Source: Neorhizobium populisoli
Lineage (GTDB): Bacteria > Pseudomonadota > Alphaproteobacteria > Rhizobiales > Rhizobiaceae
Reading direction: 5' to 3'
Assembly: GCF_019430945.1 (NCBI RefSeq)
Contig: NZ_JAHYCB010000013.1
Span: forward strand, 62,001-126,000
DNA: 64,000 nt
The stretch's first letter is position 1, and each line of letters starts with the position of its first letter. Under the pieces are notes generated by a model. It was not told the DNA's origin. It did no database searches and worked only from the letters and a program-made list of their open reading frames with translations. Below are positions 51,980 to 60,223 of the stretch, in pieces. The translations under genes and the position numbers were made by a program.

Positions 51980-53014
51980 CTACAGCCCGATCTGCCAGAA
52001 GTCGCATTGCGACGGCTTCTTGTCCGGGCGCCAGCGCAGAAGCTTGGTTCCGTGCCGGAAGCGGCGGCCGGTGATCTGATCGAATTGGACTTCGACCACC
52101 AGTTCGCGTCTGAGCGGTTCCCAGTCGGAAGATCGGTCTGTCGTCCAACGGCTCGGTCCGCCCGGAGCCTTGCCGGTGAAACCCGGACCCTCCCTCAGTG
52201 CTTCAAGTCTCGCCGTCAGATCAGGCTTTTCGGTATCGGCAATCGAGGACGTGAAGCCGACGTGGTCGAGTTGGCCGTGATCGTTGTAAAGGCCGAGCAG
52301 CAGCGAACCAACCATCTTACTGTCACTCTCGTATCGAAACCCGCCGACGACGCAGTCCGCGGTTCGCAGGCGCTTGACCTTCGTCATCGCTCGCTCTCCG
52401 GAACGATACGGTTCGTCGATCCGCTTGCAGACCACCCCATCGGTATCCCCACCCGATCCGGATAGCCATGTCTCCGCCTCGCGCAAGTTCCTGGTCGCCG
52501 GGGATATGGCGAATTGCATAGGATCGGCGTGGATCATGTCACGGAAATATTCAAGTCGCGCCCGGCGATACACAAGATTCCTCTCCAGGATTTGCGTGCC
52601 GTCCGTGTCCACAAGCATGTCGAACGCAATGAGCCTACTTGGGGTCTCTCGCGACAGTTTACGGATCCGACTTTCAGCTGGATGCAAGCGCATCTGCAGG
52701 GCGTCGAAAGACAGGTTCCCCGCTACTTCGATGACCAATTCCCCGTCGATGACGAAGTCAGGTGCCGGAAGCTCGGCGAGCAACGCCACCATTTCCGGGA
52801 AGTAGCGGCCGAGCGGTTTTCCGGATTTAGCTCGAAGATCCACCGAAGAACCGTTCTTGAACGCGATACACCTGAAGCCATCCCATTTCGGTTCGTATTG
52901 CCAGCCCTCCCCGGACGGGAGAGCTTTGGCCAATTTGGCTTCCATTGGCTCCGTCTCGATTGACAAGCCATATGATGCCGCAGGTGATTGATCGGGCGCG
53001 TTGGACTCGGCCAT
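51980..53014 (-). CDS. Stand-alone ATP-dependent DNA ligase
   Basis: 344 residues. The nucleotidyltransferase motif I lysine is in EPKWDGFRC near residue 44. Downstream are DGELVIE, DGVVCKRI and KVKRLRTADCVVGGF (motifs IIIa-V), and a short OB domain ending RPDKKPSQCDFWQIGL. It has no polymerase or nuclease domain, so it is the LigC-like type. It could seal nicks in excision repair or in dried or starved cells. The ATG lies 2 bp after the stop of the upstream membrane-protein gene, in an operon behind an EcfG-type promoter. Confidence 0.92.
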   Translation of the reverse strand: MAESNAPDQSPAASYGLSIETEPMEAKLAKALPSGEGWQYEPKWDGFRCIAFKNGSSVDLRAKSGKPLGRYFPEMVALLAELPAPDFVIDGELVIEVAGNLSFDALQMRLHPAESRIRKLSRETPSRLIAFDMLVDTDGTQILERNLVYRRARLEYFRDMIHADPMQFAISPATRNLREAETWLSGSGGDTDGVVCKRIDEPYRSGERAMTKVKRLRTADCVVGGFRYESDSKMVGSLLLGLYNDHGQLDHVGFTSSIADTEKPDLTARLEALREGPGFTGKAPGGPSRWTTDRSSDWEPLRRELVVEVQFDQITGRRFRHGTKLLRWRPDKKPSQCDFWQIGL

Positions 53015-53016
53015 TG

Positions 53017-53253
53017 CTACCAGAGCCTCTTGGAGTGGGTGTCCCGTGTAGCCACGTGCACCAGCACCGCAGTCGACAGAAGGATGGTCGAGACTAGAGC
53101 CGCTATCGATAACAGCCCGCCATTGGTGATTTGAGCACCTGCCTTCAAACCGGCGGTCTCGGTGAATGCCAAGGAAACCTCTGCATGCTGGCGTTGATTT
53201 AGAAAACCCACATCACGAGCGCCGGCCGGCACGACAACCTCACGATGGCTCAT
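53017..53253 (-). CDS. Small membrane protein of the ligase operon
   Basis: 78 residues, one hydrophobic segment (GGLLSIAALVSTILLSTAVL) after a soluble N-terminal part (MSHREVVVPAGARDVGFLNQ). No family recognised. Its ATG overlaps the DUF3606 stop (ATGA), and the ligase follows 2 bp later. Confidence 0.65.
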   Translation of the reverse strand: MSHREVVVPAGARDVGFLNQRQHAEVSLAFTETAGLKAGAQITNGGLLSIAALVSTILLSTAVLVHVATRDTHSKRLW

Positions 53254-53428
53254 CGGTTCTTCTCCAGATCGGCCTCGACTTTTGCACGGTTGTTGCCGAC
53301 GTTCTTGACTGCACCTTTTATGACATCCTTCGTGACGCCGCCTTTTTCGCCTCGTAGCGAACCTCGTGGTCCTGGCCGCCTGCAACGCGTGCCCGGTCTT
53401 GCGCTCTGCCTCTTTTGGTGCTCGACAC
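53250..53428 (-). pseudogene. DUF3606 protein with one-base frameshift
   Basis: From GTG 53428 (AGGAGG upstream) the frame reads SSTKRGRAQDRARVAGGQDH then EVRYEAKKAASRR and stops. The alternative frame after the AAAAAGG run at about 53345 continues GVTKDVIKGAVKNVGNNRAK and VEADLEKNR, the normal DUF3606 end. One indel in that run separates them. It may be a real mutation or a sequencing error. DUF3606 proteins are small hydrophilic stress-type proteins. Confidence 0.75.
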
Positions 53429-53455
53429 TGTTATTCCTCCTATTATGAACGAGCG

Positions 53456-53480
53456 AACTTCCCACCAATTTGGAAGTTCC
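53456..53480 (-). promoter_or_regulatory. EcfG-type general stress promoter
   Basis: On the minus strand GGAAC, 17 nt, GTT, 27 nt upstream of the DUF3606 start, driving the DNA ligase operon. Confidence 0.75.
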
Positions 53481-53546
53481 ACCCTTGGCAACTCCGTGTT
53501 TAGCCGAGCAGCGCCATAGGCGGTTATCTGTCGACCATCCTTTCCT

Positions 53547-55229
53547 CTACGGGCTGTCCTCCTGCGGAGAAACCACCGGACGCCCATCCTGAGCAAGGCC
53601 GGCGCGCAGGGCTTCGAAGATCAGTTCCGGAAGGACTTCGAATGTATATGGGCCGTGAGCACGCTCCCACTTTTGATGATAGTCACGGCCCCACGGGCCG
53701 ATATTTACAACCGGGAACCGCAAAGCGGTGTCGCGGGCATCGTCAACATAGACACCCGCCGGGGTGTTTTCTACGACAAGGCGGGCCTGAGCTGCATCTT
53801 GTCGATGGCCGAGGAAGCTCATATCGGAAATGCCAGCGAAGATCTGCCGATCCCTTATGGTTGTTTGGTGCCGCTCTTCGATAACGGGCACGATTGAGCG
53901 GATCGCTTTGTAAAAATCCCTGCCGGCGTCGTGATGCTCGAGGTGAACGAGGGGGTAATGCAGGCTGCCGAAGCCGATGATGACGACAGGCCCCTCGATG
54001 CTGGCCTCTGCGATCATTGCGCTTACAATATGGCGGGTCGTCTCCAGCGGGCTGTCATCGATCGCAGCGACTGCCTCCAGTTCAGCAATCCGGTGCTCGG
54101 CGCCTAGGCGTCCGCATGATCTGACCAGCTCGCGAAGCTCTGCATAGGTTAATACTCTGGCCTCTCCCGGAAAGAAGTGTGATGCACCCGCCCTGGCGCT
54201 ATTCAGTCCCTGAAGGTGCAGCGCCGCGTCCAGCGCGCCTTGAACTTGATCCCTGAAATCGCCCAACAGATCCCGCGCACTGCGGCGATGCGTAAGCCAG
54301 TTGAAGGCTAGCCATACCTTGTCCGGGGTCGTAACGTCATAGGCATCCCGGAGGTCTTTCACTTCGAGGCAGACTGGTGCTGGCGAAAATTCTCCATGCG
54401 CTTCATCTCGCAGGTCGGAATTAGTGTCGATCGCACGTATGATCTCGGCGGCGATCAGATGGGCGCTGACGCCGTCGAACGGATAGCCGGCATGAGTCGG
54501 CCTGCCGACAACGAACGCGAATGGCAGAAACTTGCCGATTGAGCCAAGATAGATTGCTCGGCCATCCTTGCCGTCGCCCTCACAGCTCGAAGCATCGAGG
54601 TTGATGGCGCCTATGATTTCGAGGTCGAACCGGCGAGCGATGTCAGGTAGTGCGTTTCGGAAACTGCGGATACCCCGCGATCCATTCTCTTCGTCCGGAG
54701 TCGCAACGAAGAGAATGTTGCCGGCGGGTGTTTCGAGCCCAGCAAAACTTTCCATCGCTGCGATACCGGCAGCCAGCCCGCTTTTCATGTCTAGAAGACC
54801 ACGGCCCGGAACGAAGTTACCACTTTTGAGATCCGCCAAGGTCTTGTCTTCCGAAACCGAACGGGCGCGGCTTTCCAACTCTTCTATCAACGCACCCGTG
54901 AGCGGCTCGGGATCGCAGGCCAGCGAGGCCAACACTCCGTAATTTGAAATGGAGACGGTGTCGAAGTGGCCTGCGAGGATGATCGTGCGCGATCCGGTTC
55001 CCCGTACCAGAGCCACCACACTCGAGGTTTCCGGATTGCCGTGACTGGCAACGAGCATCAGCTGCTCCGGCCGATCCCTGAAATAAGGCGTGTCTGCCAG
55101 TGACCGCTGCAGATTATGGGAAAACTCTGCTTCGTCAGGCGTTCCGGTCACGCTCGGCCACTGTGTCAGCTGGACTGTCAACTCCCGCGCTCTAGCTGCC
55201 AACGATTGCAAACCTGTAATTTTAGCCAC
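53547..55229 (-). CDS. M20 family peptidase (RocB-like)
   Basis: About 560 residues. A zinc-peptidase core: LAGHFDTV (first His-x-Asp ligand), GRGLLDMKSG (bridging Asp), DEENGSRGI (catalytic Glu) and HAGYPFDGV. Length and the C-terminal domain (FAGISDMSFLG) fit RocB-type M20 proteins, first linked to arginine use in Bacillus. GTG 55229 follows AGGAGGACAAG; the longer frame to 55274 includes that ribosome site and is unlikely. Monocistronic as far as can be seen. Confidence 0.88.
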   Translation of the reverse strand: MAKITGLQSLAARARELTVQLTQWPSVTGTPDEAEFSHNLQRSLADTPYFRDRPEQLMLVASHGNPETSSVVALVRGTGSRTIILAGHFDTVSISNYGVLASLACDPEPLTGALIEELESRARSVSEDKTLADLKSGNFVPGRGLLDMKSGLAAGIAAMESFAGLETPAGNILFVATPDEENGSRGIRSFRNALPDIARRFDLEIIGAINLDASSCEGDGKDGRAIYLGSIGKFLPFAFVVGRPTHAGYPFDGVSAHLIAAEIIRAIDTNSDLRDEAHGEFSPAPVCLEVKDLRDAYDVTTPDKVWLAFNWLTHRRSARDLLGDFRDQVQGALDAALHLQGLNSARAGASHFFPGEARVLTYAELRELVRSCGRLGAEHRIAELEAVAAIDDSPLETTRHIVSAMIAEASIEGPVVIIGFGSLHYPLVHLEHHDAGRDFYKAIRSIVPVIEERHQTTIRDRQIFAGISDMSFLGHRQDAAQARLVVENTPAGVYVDDARDTALRFPVVNIGPWGRDYHQKWERAHGPYTFEVLPELIFEALRAGLAQDGRPVVSPQEDSP

Positions 55230-55479
55230 CTTGTCCTCCTGATGTTCAGGACAAGCTAACAATTCGCGAGCCACTTTGAAATCCGTAGCGCGAGCACGCG
55301 CTGCTCACGCGGATGACTTGCGCCTTGAGCCGGGTTCACATTCGCATGACGGCTCAGGTTTCGCGCTAATCGAACTGCAGCCATGTCCGCCTAGCGCTCA
55401 AGCTTCCACGTAATAGCGGAGTCTCAGGGCCTTGAGAACCGCCGAACCTCACCCCCCCTTGACCGCCACGGCCCGCAGT

Positions 55480-55742
55480 TAGACCGAGGGACGCGCCAAG
55501 TTCACCGCCAATGGCCGGACGAGGGGAAGGCACGGATCGTTTTAGAGAGCTTGCGCCCGGGCATGACGGCGAACGAGGTCGCGGAACGTTACGGGGTGAA
55601 AGCCAACATCTGTCGTCCTGGCGAACGCTGGCGCGGCAGGGAAGCTGGTTTTACCGGAGCCGGAAGACGCAGTCCAATTCGCGGCCATGGTTGTCGAGAT
55701 GCCCGCGCGCCGATGGCGGCAGCGGAAATCAAAGCCCGTTAA
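55480..55742 (+). pseudogene. IS66-family OrfA (TnpA) remnant
   Basis: ARIVLESLRPGMTANEVAER (frame change), HLSSWRTLARQG and, in another frame, VQFAAMVVEMPARRW-like residues to AAEIKAR match IS66 TnpA. Three frames are needed; no TnpB or TnpC follows. Confidence 0.7.
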
Positions 55743-55848
55743 CTAACCGTCTGGGAATACGGTGACGAAGTGGGTGATGAAAGGCTGCCGGTACGCATCT
55801 TGTTTCTAAGAATCCGCGTGCCCTGCACCTGCATTTCTATGGCAGAGC

Positions 55849-56195
55849 ATGGGTGATCGGAGTTTCGAAGATCGACCACACTGGAATGCTGAGTATGTTC
55901 GTCGCTGTGGAGTCGCGGTGGCCAGTGCGAATTTCCATGTGGCGCCAGACGACGATCTCGCACAAACAATCACGAACGCACATGCTTTCGCTAAATCGGC
56001 GCTGGAAAGCCTGACCAGCTTAGCCAGGCGCAGATCGCGGATGCTACGATCTTGGCCTCTGGTACCGACCCTGGCGAGGTTCTGAATGTTTATCGACTGG
56101 AGCCTGTCGTACCGCCCGACGATTTCAGGTGGGACAATGCCCAAAGCCACGGGTCGGTCTATGTCGCGGCGCGGACGGCTGGCGACGAGCGATGA
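55849..56195 (+). pseudogene. Decayed hypothetical gene
   Basis: DRSFEDRPHWNAEYVRRCGV is open from 55849. A different frame gives DATILASGTDPGEVLNVYRL, EPVVPPDDFRWDNAQSHGSV and YVAARTAGDER with a stop at 56195. These look like real protein but no family is recognised. Confidence 0.4.
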
Positions 56196-56437
56196 TCCAC
56201 TCATCAGCCTGCCAGCAGCAAGCTGACACTCATCCGGCCCTTTGGGATGAGCCGTGGTCGTCTAAGCTACACCACGCCCTGGACATGATCCCATCTCGAG
56301 ATGGCTCCCATGTTGCGAACTGCCAATCAGCTCGAGAGTTGCGGTCTGCTTCCGTACTGGTGGGATTTACAAAGCGTTTGTATGCGCGCTTAAGGTTAGT
56401 TAGTGCTTGGCTTAGGCACAGCAATTCGGCCTCGGCG

Positions 56438-56850
56438 TCATCGAAGTCGTAGGTCAGGCGCATTGGATGAAGCCAAAAAACTCCGAGCTGCCGGCTCGCC
56501 ACGTTTGGACGCAGAGATACAGCGAAGCAGAATTTCAAACTGGTTGGTCATATAGTGCCTGATCGCTCCTTCTGCATCGCAGCAGCGATTTCGCACAGCC
56601 CGCAATCTTCTCGACAGCGATGTAGAGAGGGTTGAGCATTTGCCGGTTCGAGGCTCGTAGGGACTGCAGCGATCGGGGTCGGGCAGGAACGGTGCATGCA
56701 ACGGGTTAAGGCCGAGGAAATCGGCGCCCAGCGAACTGGCGAGCCTGATCATGCCAATTAGGTCTTCGAAGTCTTCGAAGTCTTCGATGCCCCAGTTGCG
56801 TTTGGATCGCAGTTGGTAAAGCTGCAGACTGATGCCCCAGACGCGCCGAC
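56438..56850 (-). pseudogene. 4-alpha-glucanotransferase (MalQ) fragment
   Basis: ISLQLYQLRSKRNWGIEDFE, then LIGMIRLASSLGADFLGLNP, LHAPFLPDPDRCSPY, matches the N-terminal catalytic core of MalQ, which disproportionates maltodextrins. The triplet repeat EDFEDFED is due to a 9-bp tandem repeat near 56760-56785. After CSPYEP the frame is lost, and the downstream frames do not give the remainder. Confidence 0.65.
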
Positions 56851-57205
56851 TCTCTAGGACATTCGGTAGATACGATTTAAGAACACCTTCGATTGCTGCT
56901 TTTTGCTCGACACCTGGCTGGATCTTTCATCACACCCAAAGCGGAAAGAACCTTCCGCTTTGTTTCGGCGGTAAAGGGCCCTTCTTCAATGGCCGGGGAC
57001 GGCCCAGTCGGGCTGATGCCCTATTGCTTTGCCAGCCGGTCAAGATGCGGATCGATTGTGCTTCCCCCTAAAATCGAAGCTCCCAACTCTTATGTCAAAG
57101 CGGAAGTGATGCTCTTATAACGGACCAGGGCCCGAGCATGTTTTCCTTGGTCAGCAGAGTAGAAAGAACTGTTCGACGGTAAGCGGCGCCGGGATTGTTG
57201 CAAGT
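56851..57205. other. Gap with no supported gene
   Basis: An AGCGGAAAGAACCTTCCGCTT hairpin at about 56940-56960 is the only structure noted; no gene recognised. Confidence 0.4.
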
Positions 57206-57505
57206 CTACTTGCCGCCGATCTGAACCCAAAGCAGCGTCCATCGCTCGTCCGGACCAGCGTTTGATTTGTAATATCCTTGACCGCCTGACTGCATCAGCA
57301 GGGTGCGGGCTATGATCTCTTTGGAAGGAGAGGCTCCAGGAAGGCCAGAGCTATCCAGGAAGCTCTCGAGCTCCGCTAAGCTGCCAATCTTCTCGGCGTC
57401 GGGCTTACCGGGTGCGGATATTTTCCAGGCGTATAAGTTGATGCCTGCATCTGTTGAGTATCCCGCGCCACGCACTGATGGCGTCTGATCCGGGGCCGAA
57501 CTCAT
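57206..57505 (-). CDS. Small hypothetical protein
   Basis: 99 residues: TDAGINLYAWKISAPGKPDA, AELESFLDSSGLPGASPSKE and ERWTLLWVQIGGK. Soluble; no signal. No family recognised. Its ATG overlaps the stop of the upstream small gene (ATGA), so both belong to the operon behind the site at 57723. Confidence 0.6.
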   Translation of the reverse strand: MSSAPDQTPSVRGAGYSTDAGINLYAWKISAPGKPDAEKIGSLAELESFLDSSGLPGASPSKEIIARTLLMQSGGQGYYKSNAGPDERWTLLWVQIGGK

Positions 57506-57693
57506 TCCTTGCTCTCTTTAGCGTCTGGAATGGCAGACACGAAGGTGCTCGAGCGCCCCTTCGAGACGTAGACATCGCCTTGGGCACCTGCCCGGCTCAT
57601 GTCGACTTTCTCGAGGTTCAGTGACTTCGCCTTTTCCCCAGCCGACGCGATCGCCGGCGTCGGGAAGGATTTCTGGTCATCATTTCTGGACAT
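57502..57693 (-). CDS. Small hydrophilic hypothetical protein
   Basis: 63 residues, hydrophilic: MSRNDDQKSFPTPAIASAGE, KAKSLNLEKVDMSRAGAQGD. No family recognised. First gene behind an EcfG-type promoter 30 nt upstream; typical of small stress-induced proteins. Confidence 0.6.
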   Translation of the reverse strand: MSRNDDQKSFPTPAIASAGEKAKSLNLEKVDMSRAGAQGDVYVSKGRSSTFVSAIPDAKESKE

Positions 57694-57722
57694 TTGGGCC
57701 TCACGACAATATTGGCCGGGCT

Positions 57723-57747
57723 AACCAGCCCATCAGCTTGAAGTTCC
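57723..57747 (-). promoter_or_regulatory. EcfG-type general stress promoter
   Basis: On the minus strand GGAAC, 17 nt, GTT, 29 nt upstream of the 63-residue protein gene. Confidence 0.75.
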
Positions 57748-57840
57748 AACCGGGGCAGGTGTGTCTTGAAGCGTACCGAAATCGGCGGTCCCGCAAACCA
57801 AGGTCGGTTGGCGTAGCTGTCATTGCCTCCGCTCAAGGCG

Positions 57841-58170
57841 AGTGAGCGTGCTCGAACATCATCAGCAACATGGCAAAGATGCAGACGATGCAGATGCCCG
57901 CTATGAACATAGTCCTCGGTAATGGTGCGCATACCAATATCCATATGGAGTGCGTTCAAGATAATGAACGCCGCCAGCGGCGGACCGACCCAGAAGGTGG
58001 ATATCGAGTCGACCACAGACTGCCGTTCGCGCCCGAACAGGTAGATCCCAACCCCTATCATGTAAGGGGTCAAGATCCCCAGCGCGACACCGGAGGCTCG
58101 TTCCAGAACGTAGGTTCTGGTTCCCCCCTTCGCTGATCCCAATCCTAACGCGCCCCAAAGGTGTGGTCAT
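57841..58170 (-). pseudogene. SdhD-like succinate dehydrogenase anchor, frameshifted
   Basis: MTTPLGRVRIG, then in another frame SAKGGTRTYVLERASGVALG, ILTPYMIGVGIYLFG and ALHMDIGMRTITEDYVH, and in a third frame MFIAGICIVCIFAMLLMMFE. The HM-x2-GM-x2-I-x-EDYVH block and three hydrophobic segments are those of the SdhD membrane anchor, with its heme-ligand His and quinone-site Asp-Tyr. No sdhC, sdhA or sdhB lies beside it, so it is a stray copy, broken by two indels. Confidence 0.6.
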
Positions 58171-58231
58171 TAAAGCAGCCCCCTGTGTTCCATGGCTCTC
58201 GCGCAGGCCGGTTTGTATCCGGCGCGCCGGG

Positions 58232-58414
58232 CTAGCGGCCCTGCTGATAACCCTGATGGGTCGTGTTGACCTTGCTGTTGCCTCGCTGCCCCATCTCATC
58301 GGGATTGTCCGCCGGATCTTTTGGGGATTTCAGATTGGCCGGATGATCTGGCGACGAACCGGTTCCCCTCGGACTGCGGTTTTCATCTCGAACGGGCGGA
58401 AGTCTGCTGCTCAT
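58232..58414 (-). CDS. Small hydrophilic hypothetical protein
   Basis: 60 residues: MSSRLPPVRDENRSPRGTGS, SPDHPANLKSPKDPADNPDE and GQRGNSKVNTTHQGYQQGR. Disordered and hydrophilic, of a type often seen among stress genes of rhizobia. ATG 58414 is chosen; an ATG five codons earlier is possible. No promoter of EcfG type seen. Confidence 0.6.
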   Translation of the reverse strand: MSSRLPPVRDENRSPRGTGSSPDHPANLKSPKDPADNPDEMGQRGNSKVNTTHQGYQQGR

Positions 58415-58425
58415 GTCTTCACCTA

Positions 58426-58639
58426 TCAAGCCGGATCTTTGTTGGCGTCATGATCATGAAGCTGTTCAGTCTGGATTGCCTTGCCGTCCAATCCCCGTTC
58501 GCGCGAGTGCTGCGCCTTGTCGCGGTTGGAAAGCACCATGTTTTCCGGAAGGACGTCCTGGTCGGGTTCCGTCATAGCCCCTGTTCCGTCCCCTTTGCCT
58601 TGCGATCCCGAACCGATGTGCTTTCGAAGCGTTCGCCAT
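58426..58639 (-). pseudogene. Small hydrophilic protein, possible frameshift near start
   Basis: ATG 58639 (AAAGGAG upstream) opens MANASKAHRFG, but the conserved-looking body lies in another frame: HIGSGSQGKGDGTGAMTEPD, then QDVLPENMVLSNRDKAQHSR, ERGLDGKAIQTEQLHDHDAN. A one-base indel at about codon 6 would join them. Otherwise a shorter protein could start at ATG 58575. The body resembles small unnamed rhizobial proteins. Confidence 0.5.
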
Positions 58640-58740
58640 GCTGAACTCCTTTGGTAATTGGCGGCGCCAACTCGCCGGGACATGTAAAGTTTCCGGAATC
58701 CTCGATTTTTTAATCTGGAGCAAATCCATCGAGGACGAAG

Positions 58741-58765
58741 GGAACTCCCGCGAGGCTTACGTGTT
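58741..58765 (+). promoter_or_regulatory. EcfG-type general stress promoter
   Basis: GGAAC, 17 nt, GTT, 27 nt upstream of the gene at 58793. Confidence 0.75.
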
Positions 58766-58792
58766 CGATCAACCCCAACAGGAGGATCTCAA

Positions 58793-58993
58793 ATGGGAAT
58801 GAAAGAGCCAAATCCCGGTGCAGCTGGTACCACCGATCAGTCACCACGGTGGGAGGGACCCGAAGAAACGAGACCGCGCGGCTATCTGCCGGCAGTGGAC
58901 GACCCCGACACAGATCGTGACGCGGTCGGAGAGAACAACAACGATCCGTCACGGGAGAAGGTGACCGACGCCGGCAAAACGAAAGGAGATTGA
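58793..58993 (+). CDS. Small disordered hydrophilic protein
   Basis: 66 residues: PNPGAAGTTDQSPRWEGPEE, PRGYLPAVDDPDTDRDAVGE and KVTDAGKTKGD. Highly hydrophilic, hydrophilin-like. AGGAGG lies seven bases before the ATG. The next small gene starts 1 bp after its stop, in one transcript. Confidence 0.7.
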   Translation: MGMKEPNPGAAGTTDQSPRWEGPEETRPRGYLPAVDDPDTDRDAVGENNNDPSREKVTDAGKTKGD

Positions 58994-58994
58994 T

Positions 58995-59210
58995 ATGACT
59001 AATCCAGAAGCGGATGCGAAAGGACAGTACGCCAAGTCACAAGCGGATCCGAAATCCACTGGTGTCGCAAGCGCCAAGCCCACGGTGATCACCGGATCCG
59101 AGGACGCTACGGCGCATAAGACACCGCCAGGTGAGAAACCTGTTAAGGAATGGGATCTGAACTACGATCCTTCAGAAATGAACGAGGGCGATTTCAAAGG
59201 ATCTCGCTGA
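58995..59210 (+). CDS. Small disordered hydrophilic protein
   Basis: 71 residues: MTNPEADAKGQYAKSQADPK, HKTPPGEKPVKEWDLNYDPS and EGDFKGSR. Hydrophilic, without hydrophobic core, like desiccation- or osmotic-stress peptides. AAAGGAG lies six bases before the ATG, inside the end of the previous gene. Confidence 0.7.
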   Translation: MTNPEADAKGQYAKSQADPKSTGVASAKPTVITGSEDATAHKTPPGEKPVKEWDLNYDPSEMNEGDFKGSR

Positions 59211-59343
59211 GGCGTTTCTTTGAGGCCTGCACAAGGCACATCGGCGAGGCCGCTTTGTCCGGGAGCGGACATAGGCGTACAGCGGGTGAGAAAACAGGTT
59301 ATCACCATCGGATCCAATATCGGACGTAACGAAGGAGCTGCAC

Positions 59344-59586
59344 GTGGTAACCGGAAATTGGGAAAAACCTGTCGTCGTCGCGTTGCCGGGTTTCGCGCGT
59401 CGCGAGGTAACTGGCCCATTCGAAGCTCTGGCCCTACTCTCCGAAGGTTGGCCAACGATGGCCGGTGCTCCGTTCATCAAAGCAAAAATTTCTTGCAAAG
59501 CGGCACTCGAAGATCGCGTCACGCCGGAGCAAGCGCGTCGTGATTTCGAAAAGGCGGCGAGAGAGGCAAGCCGGTTCCTGAGCTGA
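59344..59586 (+). CDS. DUF982 family protein
   Basis: 80 residues: WEKPVVVALPGFARREVTGP, ALALLSEGWPTMAGAPFIKA and ARRDFEKAAREASRFLS, matching DUF982. The start is GTG with AAGGAGC upstream. An intact relative of the truncated copy at 16991. Role unknown. Confidence 0.8.
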   Translation: MVTGNWEKPVVVALPGFARREVTGPFEALALLSEGWPTMAGAPFIKAKISCKAALEDRVTPEQARRDFEKAAREASRFLS

Positions 59587-59760
59587 AAGAAGTTCGGCAT
59601 AGAGCCGAGGAACTCCACATTCTTTCTCGCCATGGCGGCCGAAGCTTCAGCCACGTTCGCGCACCCTTCGATGATCGCAAAGTCCCAAGCTTCTCGAACT
59701 TTTCTCACCTGCCGCAGTTTGCGGGCGCCAACACGCGACAAACGAAAGCGGAAAGGTAAA

Positions 59761-59988
59761 ATGGCTGTGACGTACATGTTCGAGATCACCTCCGTCGACG
59801 GGCCATGGCCGGTAACGATCCCGATCAATCTGCTGAACGACGATACGGCAATAGCAGACGCGAGAATCTTCAGGCAGCTCGAGGATATTTACCTTCCGGA
59901 GAACGGCTCTACTCAAATTGCCGTGCGTAAGGAAGATCGTCATCTTTTACGATCGAGCCATCTGGAAAGCGGACTGCCTCTCAGGTGA
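59761..59988 (+). CDS. Small hypothetical protein
   Basis: 75 residues: MAVTYMFEITSVDGPWPVTI, PINLLNDDTAIADARIFRQL and TQIAVRKEDRHLLRSSHLE. A small alpha/beta protein, possibly distantly like DUF6894. GAAAGGTAA precedes the ATG. Followed by a terminator. Confidence 0.6.
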   Translation: MAVTYMFEITSVDGPWPVTIPINLLNDDTAIADARIFRQLEDIYLPENGSTQIAVRKEDRHLLRSSHLESGLPLR

Positions 59989-60011
59989 ACGCATGAGTTT
60001 ACGTTGATGAG

Positions 60012-60036
60012 GCTCGCTTCTGGTGCGAGCTTTTTT
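60012..60036 (+). terminator. Rho-independent terminator
   Basis: GCTCGC and GCGAGC with a 7-nt loop, followed by six T residues, 24 bp after the preceding stop. Confidence 0.85.
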
Positions 60037-60118
60037 CGTTGGTCGGGAACGTTATTCGACTCCAGCTGTTAGGCAACCCGATACAGGTCCGCCCCCCGCT
60101 CGGTGTCATATGTTGATG

Positions 60119-60146
60119 AAGGCTCGCGCCCAAGCGAGCCTTTCCC
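60119..60146 (+). terminator. Second, similar terminator hairpin
   Basis: GGCTCGC and GCGAGCC with a 6-nt loop, followed by TTTCCC. The lead-in GTTGATGAAGGCTCGC nearly repeats that of the terminator at 60012, so the hairpin seems duplicated 110 bp apart. Confidence 0.65.
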
Positions 60147-60154
60147 TATTGTAG

Positions 60155-60223
60155 ATGACCATCGATTTCATTCTCATCTTGGCGATTATTCTTGCGATAC
60201 TTGCGTGGGCCGCATGGGCTTGA
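60155..60223 (+). CDS. 22-residue hydrophobic peptide
   Basis: MTIDFILILAIILAILAWAAWA: apart from the first four residues it is a single membrane helix. It sits between two hairpins and has no strong ribosome site. Length and hydrophobicity fit small membrane peptides, but it may be chance. Confidence 0.35.
   Translation: MTIDFILILAIILAILAWAAWA

Noticed and set aside
59609..59635. GGAAC upstream of the ORF at 59761
   Set aside because: At the 17-nt spacing the triplet is CAT, and the distance to the gene is long.
59172..59828. 218-residue minus-strand frame
   Set aside because: It runs antisense through the DUF982 gene and the start of the next gene, and reads as low-complexity Arg/Ser.
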